From: Clostridiales bacterium Firm_16
Lineage (GTDB): Bacteria; Bacillota; Clostridia; Saccharofermentanales; Saccharofermentanaceae
Direction of reading: 5' to 3'
Assembly: GCA_001604185.1 (NCBI GenBank)
Contig: LVAV01000018.1
Location: 1 to 64,000, forward strand
DNA length: 64,000 nucleotides
Of the stretch, positions 1-8,104 are shown one piece after another. Each line of letters starts with the position of its first letter. Positions within the stretch are counted from its first letter, which is position 1. The notes under the pieces were generated by a model, which ran no database searches, had not been told where the DNA came from, and worked only from the letters and a program-made list of their open reading frames with translations. The translations under genes and the position numbers were made by a program.

Positions 1-66
1 GTGGTTTTTTGTTTCGCACGCTTCCTTCCTCGCGTGCTCAACGGAGTCACGACTCCACAATAGAAG

Positions 67-96
67 AGCCCTCGTCCGATTTACCGGTCGAGGGTT
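67..96 (-). terminator. Terminator after anti-sigma gene
   Basis: An 8-bp stem (AGCCCTCG at 67-74 with CGAGGGTT at 89-96, one G-T pair) lies 30 bases past the stop of the minus-strand gene ending at 126. On the minus strand it is followed by a pyrimidine-rich CTTCTATT tract. Confidence 0.55.
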
Positions 97-125
97 CTTG
101 CTGTTTCTGGAATAGAGGATGTGTA

Positions 126-1151
126 TTATCCGACTTCAGACTGGATGACTACTGTCTCGTTGACGATCTCATCTTGAGGTGGAACGCGGGAGCTGACCTG
201 CACGGACTCTACATCATCTACGTTGATGACCCGGTCGAAGAAGAAGACCGTACCGCCGTCCAGTCTGCCGCAGACATAGTTGGCTGTGGCATGTGCATCA
301 AAAGTGGTTCCATCTTTCAAGGTAATGTTGACATCGAGGATCTCCCAAGGGCTGTAGAAGCCGAATACACAGATGGAGATCGGAGAGATCTCATACTTGA
401 CACCGTTTGCATCCTCAGAAGCTCTGCGCGCCAGATCTTTTCCCAAAGGAATCGGGATCGTCTCATGCTCCATGGTCCATTCGCCACTCATTTTCAGATC
501 ATCCTTTGTCGGATCCTGCCACTCACCCATCGTGACCGGGAAAACCGAGACAACCAACGTAAGCGTATCCGTATCCATATCCGGCATCATTCTGTCCAGG
601 ATGATGTAGTCATAGCAATACAGGCATTCCTTCGTGGATCGCACCGGATCGACCACAGTCTTTCCGCTCCCGATGATACCGAAGTTGTAATAACTGTTAT
701 CTGTGATCCAGCCGCCTTTGTCCTTATTCGTTTCTTCATCCCAGTAGTATGTGTCTACTCCTCCGGGCTTAGACAGCGTGTACTCTACCACGGCACCCTG
801 TCCGTCACTGAGGGCACCCACGATCGTAAGTACACTTCCGTCATCGAAGGTTCTCGTGATGGGGGTATAGACCGCATTCTGCTCCAGCTCTTCCACGATT
901 GATTCCTTCGTGTTCGGCCAGATGTGGCTGACGATCCCTTCACCGGTCGCCGCATAGTACACAAATGGTGTCGCCACGATCAGAGCCGCCGCTGTCGCTG
1001 CCAATGCCACCACGCGTCCGGTATTTCTTCTCGGCTGAAGTTCTCTGCGATAGGACTTCAGAAGGTTCTTCTTATTCTTCTCATAATTCTTCGAGAACAC
1101 ATGCTCTTCGCCTGGTCTGTCGAATTCTTCTATAGATATATCATTTCTCAT
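126..1151 (-). CDS. Membrane anti-sigma factor-like protein
   Basis: A 341-residue protein with a basic cytoplasmic tail of about 45 residues, one membrane segment at roughly 46-68, and an outer part of about 270 residues with no catalytic motif I recognise. This is the layout of membrane anti-sigma factors of Bacillota with a DUF4179-type outer domain. The ATG at 1151 lies inside the last codons of the sigma gene (11-nt overlap), so the pair is translationally coupled. AAGGCGG sits 8 nt before this ATG; an in-frame GTG at 1160 is the alternative start. The expected job is to hold the partner sigma factor at the membrane until an envelope signal arrives. The signal cannot be read from the sequence. 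Confidence 0.7.
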   Translation of the reverse strand: MRNDISIEEFDRPGEEHVFSKNYEKNKKNLLKSYRRELQPRRNTGRVVALAATAAALIVATPFVYYAATGEGIVSHIWPNTKESIVEELEQNAVYTPITRTFDDGSVLTIVGALSDGQGAVVEYTLSKPGGVDTYYWDEETNKDKGGWITDNSYYNFGIIGSGKTVVDPVRSTKECLYCYDYIILDRMMPDMDTDTLTLVVSVFPVTMGEWQDPTKDDLKMSGEWTMEHETIPIPLGKDLARRASEDANGVKYEISPISICVFGFYSPWEILDVNITLKDGTTFDAHATANYVCGRLDGGTVFFFDRVINVDDVESVQVSSRVPPQDEIVNETVVIQSEVG

Positions 1152-1662
1152 AATCGGCACCGCCTTCTCTCAGTTTTGCTTTCGCCCGTTCGTATCTCTT
1201 GCGGACAAGGGGTTCGGAAATACCCAGCTTCATGGACGTTTCCTTGACACTCAATTCATCGAGGGCCAGGCACTCCGTCACCAGCCTGTATTTCTCGGGC
1301 AATTTCCTGACAAGGCTTCTCAGGCTGTCTCGGTCCTCTATGCCCATCTCTTCTGACTGCGACGTTCCCACATATTCCGATAATTCTTCAAACTCCGGAA
1401 CCCCTGCGATTTCCTTGGTACGTTGATTGTAGATATCGATGGATGCATTTCGGATCACGGTGATGATGTACTTCTTACAGTCATCGGAAGTCGGATCTTC
1501 GAAACAGGCCTGACTTCGCATCAGCCTTACAAAAGCGTCCTGCACCGCATCTTCGGCCGCAAATGTGTCATGCAGGATATTGTAAGCTACCCGATACATC
1601 TTCTGCTCATAGAGCGCATAGCACTGTTCGATGAATCTGACTGACGGATGCTCTTTCCGCAC
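1141..1662 (-). CDS. ECF RNA polymerase sigma factor
   Basis: A 173-residue protein, the usual ECF length. Region 2 is near residues 25-50 (AEDAVQDAFVRLMRS) and the region 4 helix-turn-helix near 119-165 (LPEKYRLV, then LSVKETSMKLGISEPLVRKR). There is no sigma 1.1 or region 3. It should direct RNA polymerase to envelope- or stress-response promoters. The start is GTG at 1660-1662, preceded by AGGAGGTGA, a near-perfect ribosome-binding site, 10 nt away. It is first in a two-gene operon with the coupled anti-sigma gene. A TATACT box on the minus strand lies upstream near 1696-1701 but I find no convincing -35. Confidence 0.9.
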   Translation of the reverse strand: MRKEHPSVRFIEQCYALYEQKMYRVAYNILHDTFAAEDAVQDAFVRLMRSQACFEDPTSDDCKKYIITVIRNASIDIYNQRTKEIAGVPEFEELSEYVGTSQSEEMGIEDRDSLRSLVRKLPEKYRLVTECLALDELSVKETSMKLGISEPLVRKRYERAKAKLREGGADYEK

Positions 1663-1798
1663 GATTGAATCACCTCCTGAAAAAGTCTTTCACTAAGTAT
1701 AACTGTCGAAATCCGGGAAATGTGACAATTTGATTTGTTTTTTTCGGACAATTCACCCGCATATTTATAAAGTAAGGTTAAAGAGTGACGTCTTTCAC

Positions 1799-1827
1799 TT
1801 GACAATCTCGCTCCAAACAGTTTCAAT
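1799..1827 (+). promoter_or_regulatory. Putative sigma-A promoter for PAP2 gene
   Basis: TTGACA at 1799-1804, a 17-nt spacer, then TTCAAT at 1822-1827 (4 of 6 matches to the -10 consensus). It lies about 40 nt before the PAP2 start codon. Confidence 0.45.
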
Positions 1828-1868
1828 TATTCTGATATCAGATTGACTATAGATTAGGGAAGCACACT

Positions 1869-2543
1869 ATGGAAGTGAAGCACAAGTGTAAAACATTGCT
1901 GCCAATGTTGGTATTTGCGGTCATATACATGATCTGTTTTTACCTTCTTGAGCGTTATGATGCTACATATTACTTTGTTCCGGAGATTGCCCTGGATTAT
2001 CGGATCCCCTTTATTCCGGCATTCGTGATTCCGTATTTCCTGTGGTTCCTGTGGGTTCCCTTCGCATGTTTATACGCATTATTCGCGGATGAACCCGCCT
2101 ATAAGAAGATGAGCCGCATGCTCATGATCGGCATGGGTATCTTCATTATCGTGTCCGCCCTCTTCCCGACGAAGCTCCACCTTCGTCCGGGCACAGTATC
2201 CGAGGACAGCATCTTCGGTTCCCTCGTCGCCTCTCTTTATAAGACGGACACACCTACCAATGTATTCCCGAGTATCCATGTTTATAACACACTGGTACTC
2301 TTCTATGTGATCTTCCAGGGCAGCTGCAAGTTGTTCAGAAACAAGATCTTCCGCGGATTCACGATCCTGATGACCGTTTCGATCTGTTTGTCGACGTGTT
2401 TTCTGAAGCAGCACGCCATTATGGACGTGGTTGCGGCCACGATCATGCTGGCTGTCGTCGCACTGGTCTATGAAGCCGTAGCACGTAAATGGAACGAAGC
2501 CCACGAGCACGTCGGCCAGAGTTCTTTTCCCGGACAGGAGTGA
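1869..2543 (+). CDS. PAP2-family membrane phosphatase
   Basis: A 224-residue integral membrane protein with about six hydrophobic segments. It carries the PAP2 signatures PSIH at 134-137 and STCFLKQHAIMD at 175-186, whose histidines form the phosphatase active site. The conserved LKQH/D arrangement resembles inositol phosphorylceramide synthase-like or lipid phosphate phosphatases. Likely substrates are phosphatidic acid or a prenyl or other lipid phosphate at the membrane face. The next gene, a GT2 glycosyltransferase, starts 5 nt after this stop, so the two are co-transcribed and may act on the same lipid. The ribosome-binding site is weak (AGGGAA). Confidence 0.85.
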   Translation: MEVKHKCKTLLPMLVFAVIYMICFYLLERYDATYYFVPEIALDYRIPFIPAFVIPYFLWFLWVPFACLYALFADEPAYKKMSRMLMIGMGIFIIVSALFPTKLHLRPGTVSEDSIFGSLVASLYKTDTPTNVFPSIHVYNTLVLFYVIFQGSCKLFRNKIFRGFTILMTVSICLSTCFLKQHAIMDVVAATIMLAVVALVYEAVARKWNEAHEHVGQSSFPGQE

Positions 2544-2548
2544 TTACT

Positions 2549-3574
2549 ATGAGTAACAAGATCCTGACCATCACAGTACCCTGCTATAACTCAGAAGCTT
2601 ACCTGGACCGCTGTATCCAGTCCCTTCTGCCCGGTGGCGAAGATGTGGAGATCATTATCGTGAACGACGGATCTTCGGATAAGACCGGCGAGATCGCAGA
2701 TAAATACGCGCAGGAATACCCGTCTATCGTCCGCGTCGTCCATAAGGAGAACGGCGGACACGGATCCGGTGTCAATGCAGGTATTCGCGAAGCCCAAGGC
2801 GCTTTCTTCAAAGTCGTGGACAGTGATGACCGTCTTATGCAAGAAGGTCTGAAGGAAGTTATCTCCTTCTTGAAGGAGACTCTCGAGAGCGGTCGTTCTC
2901 TGGATATGCTTCTTTCCAACTATGTCTACGACAAGAAGGGTTCCCGCCGCAAGTTCACCATGAAGCCGAAAGGCGTGCAGGAGGATACCTTCCTGGAGTG
3001 GAAAGACATCCAGCACATCAAGAAGTACCACTATATCCTGATGCATTCCATCATCTACCGCACGCAGCTCCTCCGGGACTGCAAGCTGGAGCTGCCGGAG
3101 CATACCTATTACGTCGATAACATCTTCGCTTTCCAGCCTCTGCCGCACGTGAAATCGATCTACTATAAGGATATCGACCTGTACTGGTACTTTATCGGCC
3201 GCGAAGATCAGTCCGTCAACGAGGATAACGTGATCCGCCAGATCGACCAGTATATCCGTGTGGTCAAGATCATGACGCAGATCTATCACGACAGCAAGGA
3301 AGCGAATACAGATCCGAACTGTCTGGAGTATATGCTGGACTATCTTGAGATCGTCCTGACCATCACCTGCACCTTCCTGAGCATCCACCCGACACAGGTG
3401 GAGATGGATAAGAAGAAGGATCTGTGGCAGGCCATCGAGGAGATCGATGCGGATACGGCAAAAGAACTCCACCACCGGACTTCTTTGATCCTGACGAATC
3501 TACCCGGTAAAGCAGGGTGCCACGTCAGTAAACAGATCTACAGAGCATGTTCGAATGTACTGGGCTTGAATTGA
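2549..3574 (+). CDS. Family 2 glycosyltransferase
   Basis: A 341-residue GT-A fold enzyme. The nucleotide-binding strand is TITVPCYNSEAYLDRCIQSL at residues 7-26, followed by IIIVNDGSSDKT, and the metal-binding motif DSDD lies near 91-94. The C-terminal half, with aromatic-rich YYKDIDLYWYF, is typical of WcaA-like cell-surface transferases. It should move a sugar from a nucleotide-sugar to a lipid or polysaccharide on the cytoplasmic face. ATG 2549 is chosen because GGAG lies 8 nt upstream; the reading frame stays open further upstream only through overlap with the PAP2 gene. A terminator stem begins inside the last codons. The acceptor is unknown. Confidence 0.9.
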   Translation: MSNKILTITVPCYNSEAYLDRCIQSLLPGGEDVEIIIVNDGSSDKTGEIADKYAQEYPSIVRVVHKENGGHGSGVNAGIREAQGAFFKVVDSDDRLMQEGLKEVISFLKETLESGRSLDMLLSNYVYDKKGSRRKFTMKPKGVQEDTFLEWKDIQHIKKYHYILMHSIIYRTQLLRDCKLELPEHTYYVDNIFAFQPLPHVKSIYYKDIDLYWYFIGREDQSVNEDNVIRQIDQYIRVVKIMTQIYHDSKEANTDPNCLEYMLDYLEIVLTITCTFLSIHPTQVEMDKKKDLWQAIEEIDADTAKELHHRTSLILTNLPGKAGCHVSKQIYRACSNVLGLN

Positions 3575-3590
3575 TGTTCAAGCCTTTTTT
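3563..3590 (+). terminator. Rho-independent terminator overlapping stop codon
   Basis: GGCTTGAA at 3563-3570 pairs with TTCAAGCC at 3577-3584, followed by six T. The stop codon TGA of the GT2 gene lies in the 6-nt loop. Confidence 0.9.
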
Positions 3591-3600
3591 CTTGCATAAC

Positions 3601-3630
3601 AAAGCCCCGCGGTTCTTCTGACCACGAGGC
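3601..3630 (-). terminator. Terminator of the efflux operon
   Basis: On the minus strand, GCCTCGTGGT and ACCGCGGGGC form a 10-bp stem with wobble pairs around a 7-nt loop, followed by TTTGTT. It lies 44 bases past the second adaptor gene. Confidence 0.6.
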
Positions 3631-3673
3631 CCTGTCATTCTCCCTTTTTGTCCTCGGAAAGTGTCTTTGTTAT

Positions 3674-6181
3674 TTATCGCTTGAAGCTGTTGTTGAAGGT
3701 ATATTCGATGGTATCCGCATAGCGATAGTACACGGTCTCACCGGAAGAAAGTCCGGATACGATCTGAACATCGGTGCCGTCTGAAAGCCCGGTCTCCACT
3801 TCTTTTCTGCCGTCCAGAGTATCGGTCTTCTCATCGTAGATGGTGTAGACATAGGTCTTGCCACCCTTCTCTTCCAGTGCGGCTACCGGGATCGTCATGC
3901 AGTCCTTGGTCTCGCCGACCTCGATCTGGATACCGGCGTTCATGCCGGACAGCATCTGCTCGGTTCTTTCGACGGAGATCGTTACGGTGAACTTGGTATT
4001 GCCGCTCTCATAGCTGCCTTCGATGGGAAGGGATACTACTTCACCGTCGAAGCTCTGGCCCGGAAGGGCATCCAGGGTCACGATAACTTTCTGACCTTCG
4101 TAGAGGTCGTGGATATCCAGTTCATCTACGCTGATCTCGATAGACATGGTATCCTTCGGAGAAATACTGTACAGTTCTGTTTCCGAAATGGTGTAGGAAA
4201 CCTGCTTCTTCGTTTCTTCCTGCTGGGTCGAGCCGCTGCCCGGATATCCGGAACCGGTGCCGCCGGAAGGCATGCCCGGCATACCGGACTGACCGCCCTG
4301 GCCACCGCCCATACCCGGAGTGGAAGCTCCCGGCTGGGAAGGATTCGTGGGTTGTGCGGAATCCCCCGGCTGAGACGGGTCACTTGGCTGGGCTGAATCG
4401 CCCGGCTGGGACGGAGCAGCTGTTTCAGAAGGTGCGGGCTGGGAAGGATCCCCCGGCTGGTTTCCGTCACCGGGTTGTCCCGGATCTGCCTGCTGAAGGG
4501 ATACATCATCCCCGGAGAGGTCGACCAATGCTACGTATTCCTCGATCTCACCTGTCTCCGACTCTTCGCTCTCCTCTTCCTCGTCCTCCGGAAGTCCGGA
4601 GATCTCACCGGACATTTCGGCGCGGATCTCGCCGCTCTTATACAATTCGAAAAGCTGACTCATCTGCTTTTCCAGCGTCTCTCTCTGCTGCTTCAGGTTG
4701 CTGTAATCTGAAGAATGCTCGGTGTCTTTCAGTGTGATCAAGGTCTTGTCAGCAGTTACCTTGTCATCGACGTCCACATTCACCTTCTCCGGTACACCGC
4801 GATAGGCGGTGATCTTCAGAGGGCTGTTGACGGCCAGAGTCGTCTTGCAGATGGAGGTACCGTCTTCTCTCTTGATGGTGACGGATTCATCGTACCGGGC
4901 TTTCTCATCGGAAAGAGTGATGGTGGTGACGCCGTTCTGGATCGTAGCTACACGTCCGGTCACTTCCGTCTCATCGGACAGAACGATGATTACCGGATCG
5001 CCGACGGAGAGGCCGGTGTTGATGGAGATCTCTGCCTTCATCAGGCCGTCCAGCGAAAGGATCATGAGAGCACCATGCTGTGCCATGGTATCCACCAGTG
5101 CCGTGCCTTCTTCTGCAAAAACCGCCTTCACGCGTCCTGCCGAGGGGGCAGTGATCTTGTCTGTATCATCGTTTTTCACCGATGTGGCCAGTTCCGAATC
5201 CAGGTCACTCATCAGGTCCTGGATGTCCTTGATCTGGGACAGGACCGAGGTCTTGTTTACTGTTGCGATGAGGTCGCCTTCCTTGACGATATCTCCGTTA
5301 GATACCGCGTAAGATTCGATCTCGAACTCACCCGGATGGGAGAAAGATGTGGTCTCCTGTACTTTCAGGGAACCGCCGGAAAGATACTTCGTGGAGATCG
5401 CTTTATTCGATGCTTCCGCGGAAAGCACATTCTCCTTTACCGTCACGGAGGACTGAACAGCCTCCTTAACCTGTGGCAGCATCTTCAGGATGATACCTGC
5501 GATCAGTACCGGGATCAGAAGCAATACCCAGTATGGCTTCTTTCTTCTCGGCTCGTCATCCTCATCGTTCTGCATCTGCTGTGCGTCTTTCTTGGCCTTA
5601 GCCTGAAGCTTCTTCTGCTTGGTCAGATGTACCAGCATAACGATACAGAAGATATCTACTGCCGCGCAGATGGAGACGATCAGGATCCAGTAGTTACGTA
5701 CGGTATTCAGAAATCCGCCCTGGCTGCTTCTCGAACGACTTCCCGTACGGCTGCCGGGGAAACCTCCAAACGGATTTCCGCTCTGGTCACCCTCGGAATC
5801 ACCCTGAGGGAAATTGAAGTTTCCGGAGAAACTCGAAGGATCGAATCCTTCCGGCATGTTATCGGTGTTGAAGTTCTGTCCGAAGTTTTCCGGATTGAAA
5901 TTGCCCGGGAAATTCTCGCCATCGATCTCACTTGGAAGAGCGGATGTATCGAACCCCTCCGGCAGAGTAAATCCGCCGTTGCCGGAACGTCCGGAGTCAT
6001 CGGAACCTTCACTTCCACTGCCCGGAAATCCGCTGAAGCCCGATGGCATTCCGAATCCACCCGGACCTCCGGATGCAAATCCGGAAGGAATCGCGAAACG
6101 AAGGATCAGCGTCGCTGCAAGGATCAATGTAAAGATGACGAGCAATACAATATAGAGTGCTCTTGATTTAAAGAATTTCAT
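3674..6181 (-). CDS. Large MacA/HlyD-like efflux adaptor with extra low-complexity regions
   Basis: An 835-residue protein. A signal anchor at about 7-29 is followed by a Gly/Ser/Phe/Asn-rich stretch (about 33-155), two further hydrophobic segments (about 161-185 and 217-236), then HlyD-type lipoyl/beta-barrel segments and a long QPGD/SQPG repeat near 575-660. The C-terminal barrel closes with the usual VPVAALEEK-type segment. In the MacA family this subunit joins an ABC permease to the outer part of the exporter. Here it is last of four genes, 6 nt after the permease; GGAGG lies 10 nt before ATG 6181. It is about twice the normal adaptor length, and a different, shorter adaptor heads the same operon. 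Confidence 0.8.
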   Translation of the reverse strand: MKFFKSRALYIVLLVIFTLILAATLILRFAIPSGFASGGPGGFGMPSGFSGFPGSGSEGSDDSGRSGNGGFTLPEGFDTSALPSEIDGENFPGNFNPENFGQNFNTDNMPEGFDPSSFSGNFNFPQGDSEGDQSGNPFGGFPGSRTGSRSRSSQGGFLNTVRNYWILIVSICAAVDIFCIVMLVHLTKQKKLQAKAKKDAQQMQNDEDDEPRRKKPYWVLLLIPVLIAGIILKMLPQVKEAVQSSVTVKENVLSAEASNKAISTKYLSGGSLKVQETTSFSHPGEFEIESYAVSNGDIVKEGDLIATVNKTSVLSQIKDIQDLMSDLDSELATSVKNDDTDKITAPSAGRVKAVFAEEGTALVDTMAQHGALMILSLDGLMKAEISINTGLSVGDPVIIVLSDETEVTGRVATIQNGVTTITLSDEKARYDESVTIKREDGTSICKTTLAVNSPLKITAYRGVPEKVNVDVDDKVTADKTLITLKDTEHSSDYSNLKQQRETLEKQMSQLFELYKSGEIRAEMSGEISGLPEDEEEESEESETGEIEEYVALVDLSGDDVSLQQADPGQPGDGNQPGDPSQPAPSETAAPSQPGDSAQPSDPSQPGDSAQPTNPSQPGASTPGMGGGQGGQSGMPGMPSGGTGSGYPGSGSTQQEETKKQVSYTISETELYSISPKDTMSIEISVDELDIHDLYEGQKVIVTLDALPGQSFDGEVVSLPIEGSYESGNTKFTVTISVERTEQMLSGMNAGIQIEVGETKDCMTIPVAALEEKGGKTYVYTIYDEKTDTLDGRKEVETGLSDGTDVQIVSGLSSGETVYYRYADTIEYTFNNSFKR

Positions 6182-6187
6182 AGTACA

Positions 6188-7378
6188 TTAACCTCCGTAG
6201 TGCAGCGCATCGATCGGTTTCATCTTTGCGGCTTTATTTGCAGGATACAGTCCGAATACGATACCGATCAGGAAACAGAACCCGACGGCTACCAGAACGA
6301 CGGTACCGTTCATGTTAAAGGAAATACTCAGGCTGGATACCATGATCCCGATCACCTGCAGGATCGACCAGGAAAGGCCGATACCGATGGCGCAGCCCAT
6401 CATGCAGAGCACGACGGCTTCCAGCAGGAACTGGGAAAGGATCACGCGGCGGTTGGCGCCGATGGCCTTTCTGACACCGATCTCACGGGTACGTTCGGTA
6501 ACGGTTACCAGCATGATGTTCATGATGCCGATACCACCTACGATCAGGGAGATGGCTGCAATACCGCCCAGCAGGATCGTCAGCGCGGATGTGACACTGC
6601 TCATGGTGTTCTCCAGGGTATCCTGGGAGCTGACAGAGAATGCATCTTCGTCATCCTCGAAACGCTTCATGAGGATCCGGTTCATGGTCTCTTCTGCATC
6701 CTTCATGGTGCCGTTCTCTGCCGCACCGATATAGAAAGAAGTGACTTCCAGTGAGGCACTGTTGCTCAGGCGGACCAGACTGGTATAAGGAATATAAGCT
6801 ACATATGAGTCCTTGGCAAAAACTCTTGTCAGCGAGTTGTCATCGTCTTCGATGACGCCCACTACGGTGAATTTAACACCGTTAATCGAGATCTCCTGAC
6901 CGATGCAGTCGGTATATCCCACGAGTTCGGAAGCCAGTGTCTCGTTGATGACACATACATAAGTATGGTTATCGATGTCAGAGCTTTTCAAGAAGCGTCC
7001 GAGCAGAAGGGACAGGTCCTGGATCGTGTCATATGTGGCACTGACGCCATATACATCTATGGTCTCGGATGTACCGCCGTGCTTACCGGTGAAGCTTTCC
7101 TTGGTATAGGCCGCGGCGTTGCCGATGGTGTTTTCTTCGTCCATCCATTTAGACAGGTCTTCCAGATATACCGGAGCGCCCTTGTTATCGGAGATACTCA
7201 CGGTCAGAAGATTACTTCCCAGGCTGGAGATGGTGTCTGTTACGGAACCTGTCGCGCCGTTTACGAGGCTGACCAGGATAACCAGGGCCATAACACCGAT
7301 GATAATGCCCAGCATGGTAAGAAAAGCTCTCAGCTTGTTACTGCCGATGGATTTGATCGCCATTTTGAAGGTCTGCAT
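6188..7378 (-). CDS. MacB-like ABC transporter permease
   Basis: A 396-residue permease with the MacB/FtsX layout: one N-terminal membrane helix (about 17-42), a large extracytoplasmic domain of about 220 residues, and three C-terminal helices between about 270 and 390. GVRKAIGANRR before the second helix is the family's cytoplasmic coupling motif. MacB-type proteins move substrate by mechanotransmission rather than by a transmembrane channel; substrates include peptides and antibiotics. The start ATG shares its A with the TAA stop of the ATPase gene (TAATG), so translation is coupled. Confidence 0.9.
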   Translation of the reverse strand: MQTFKMAIKSIGSNKLRAFLTMLGIIIGVMALVILVSLVNGATGSVTDTISSLGSNLLTVSISDNKGAPVYLEDLSKWMDEENTIGNAAAYTKESFTGKHGGTSETIDVYGVSATYDTIQDLSLLLGRFLKSSDIDNHTYVCVINETLASELVGYTDCIGQEISINGVKFTVVGVIEDDDNSLTRVFAKDSYVAYIPYTSLVRLSNSASLEVTSFYIGAAENGTMKDAEETMNRILMKRFEDDEDAFSVSSQDTLENTMSSVTSALTILLGGIAAISLIVGGIGIMNIMLVTVTERTREIGVRKAIGANRRVILSQFLLEAVVLCMMGCAIGIGLSWSILQVIGIMVSSLSISFNMNGTVVLVAVGFCFLIGIVFGLYPANKAAKMKPIDALHYGG

Positions 7379-8094
7379 TATCTCTTCACCTCCGTGATCC
7401 GTCCATCCAGGATGTTGATGCTGCGCTCTGCCTGCTTGGCCACTTCGCTGTCGTGAGTGATCAGGACGATGGTATTGCCCTGACGGTGAAGTTCGTGAAA
7501 GATCTGCATGATCTCTTCACTGGTCTGGGAGTCCAGGTTACCTGTCGGCTCGTCGGCCAGGATCAGAGACGGTTTGGTGGCAATGGCTCTGGCGATGGCC
7601 ACACGCTGCTGCTGTCCGCCGGAAAGTTCTGTCGGATAGTGGCTGGCACGCTTCTCCAGCTTGACTCTTGTCAGTGCTTCTTCCACGCGGCGGTTTCTCT
7701 CCGCACGCTTTACTTTCTGGTAGATCAGCGGAAGCTCTACGTTCTCTTCTGCGGTCAGTTTCGGGATCAGATTGAAGTTCTGAAAAACAAATCCGATCTT
7801 CTTGTTGCGGATCTTGGCCAGTTCTCCCTCGGAATAATCTTCGATCGGGATCCCGTCCAGGATGTATTCGCCGTCGTCGGCAATATCCAGGCATCCGATG
7901 ATGTTCATAAGTGTGGATTTACCACTTCCGGATGGTCCGATGATGCTGACGAACTCGCCTTCTTTCACGTCCAGTGTGGCATGATCCAGTGCATGGATCA
8001 CTTCGCGGCCCACCTGGTAATTCTTACACACGTCCTGAAGGCGGATCATGGTCTCTTTCTCTTTTACTTTCTCTTTCACTTTTTCTTTCGCCAT
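7378..8094 (-). CDS. MacB/LolD-type ABC transporter ATP-binding protein
   Basis: A 238-residue ATPase with Walker [10 protein letters not shown] (52-60), signature [14 protein letters not shown], Walker [13 protein letters not shown] and switch [14 protein letters not shown] is typical of the LolD/MacB/FtsE group. It powers the permease encoded next. The start at ATG 8094 is preceded by GAGGTGG at 7 nt and follows the adaptor stop by 10 nt. An alternative ATG at 8049 would drop the unusual (KEKV)n N-terminus but has a poorer ribosome-binding site. The frame stays open about 100 codons further upstream only because the Gly/Ser repeat of the preceding gene has no stops in this frame. Confidence 0.92.
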   Translation of the reverse strand: MAKEKVKEKVKEKETMIRLQDVCKNYQVGREVIHALDHATLDVKEGEFVSIIGPSGSGKSTLMNIIGCLDIADDGEYILDGIPIEDYSEGELAKIRNKKIGFVFQNFNLIPKLTAEENVELPLIYQKVKRAERNRRVEEALTRVKLEKRASHYPTELSGGQQQRVAIARAIATKPSLILADEPTGNLDSQTSEEIMQIFHELHRQGNTIVLITHDSEVAKQAERSINILDGRITEVKR

Positions 8095-8104
8095 AGAAGC
8101 CACC

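Noticed and set aside
4715-6166. Long plus-strand frame of 483 codons
   Set aside because: It lies antisense to the 835-residue adaptor gene, has no ribosome-binding site, and its His/Arg/Asp/Gly composition is that of a shadow frame of a Gly/Ser-rich gene.
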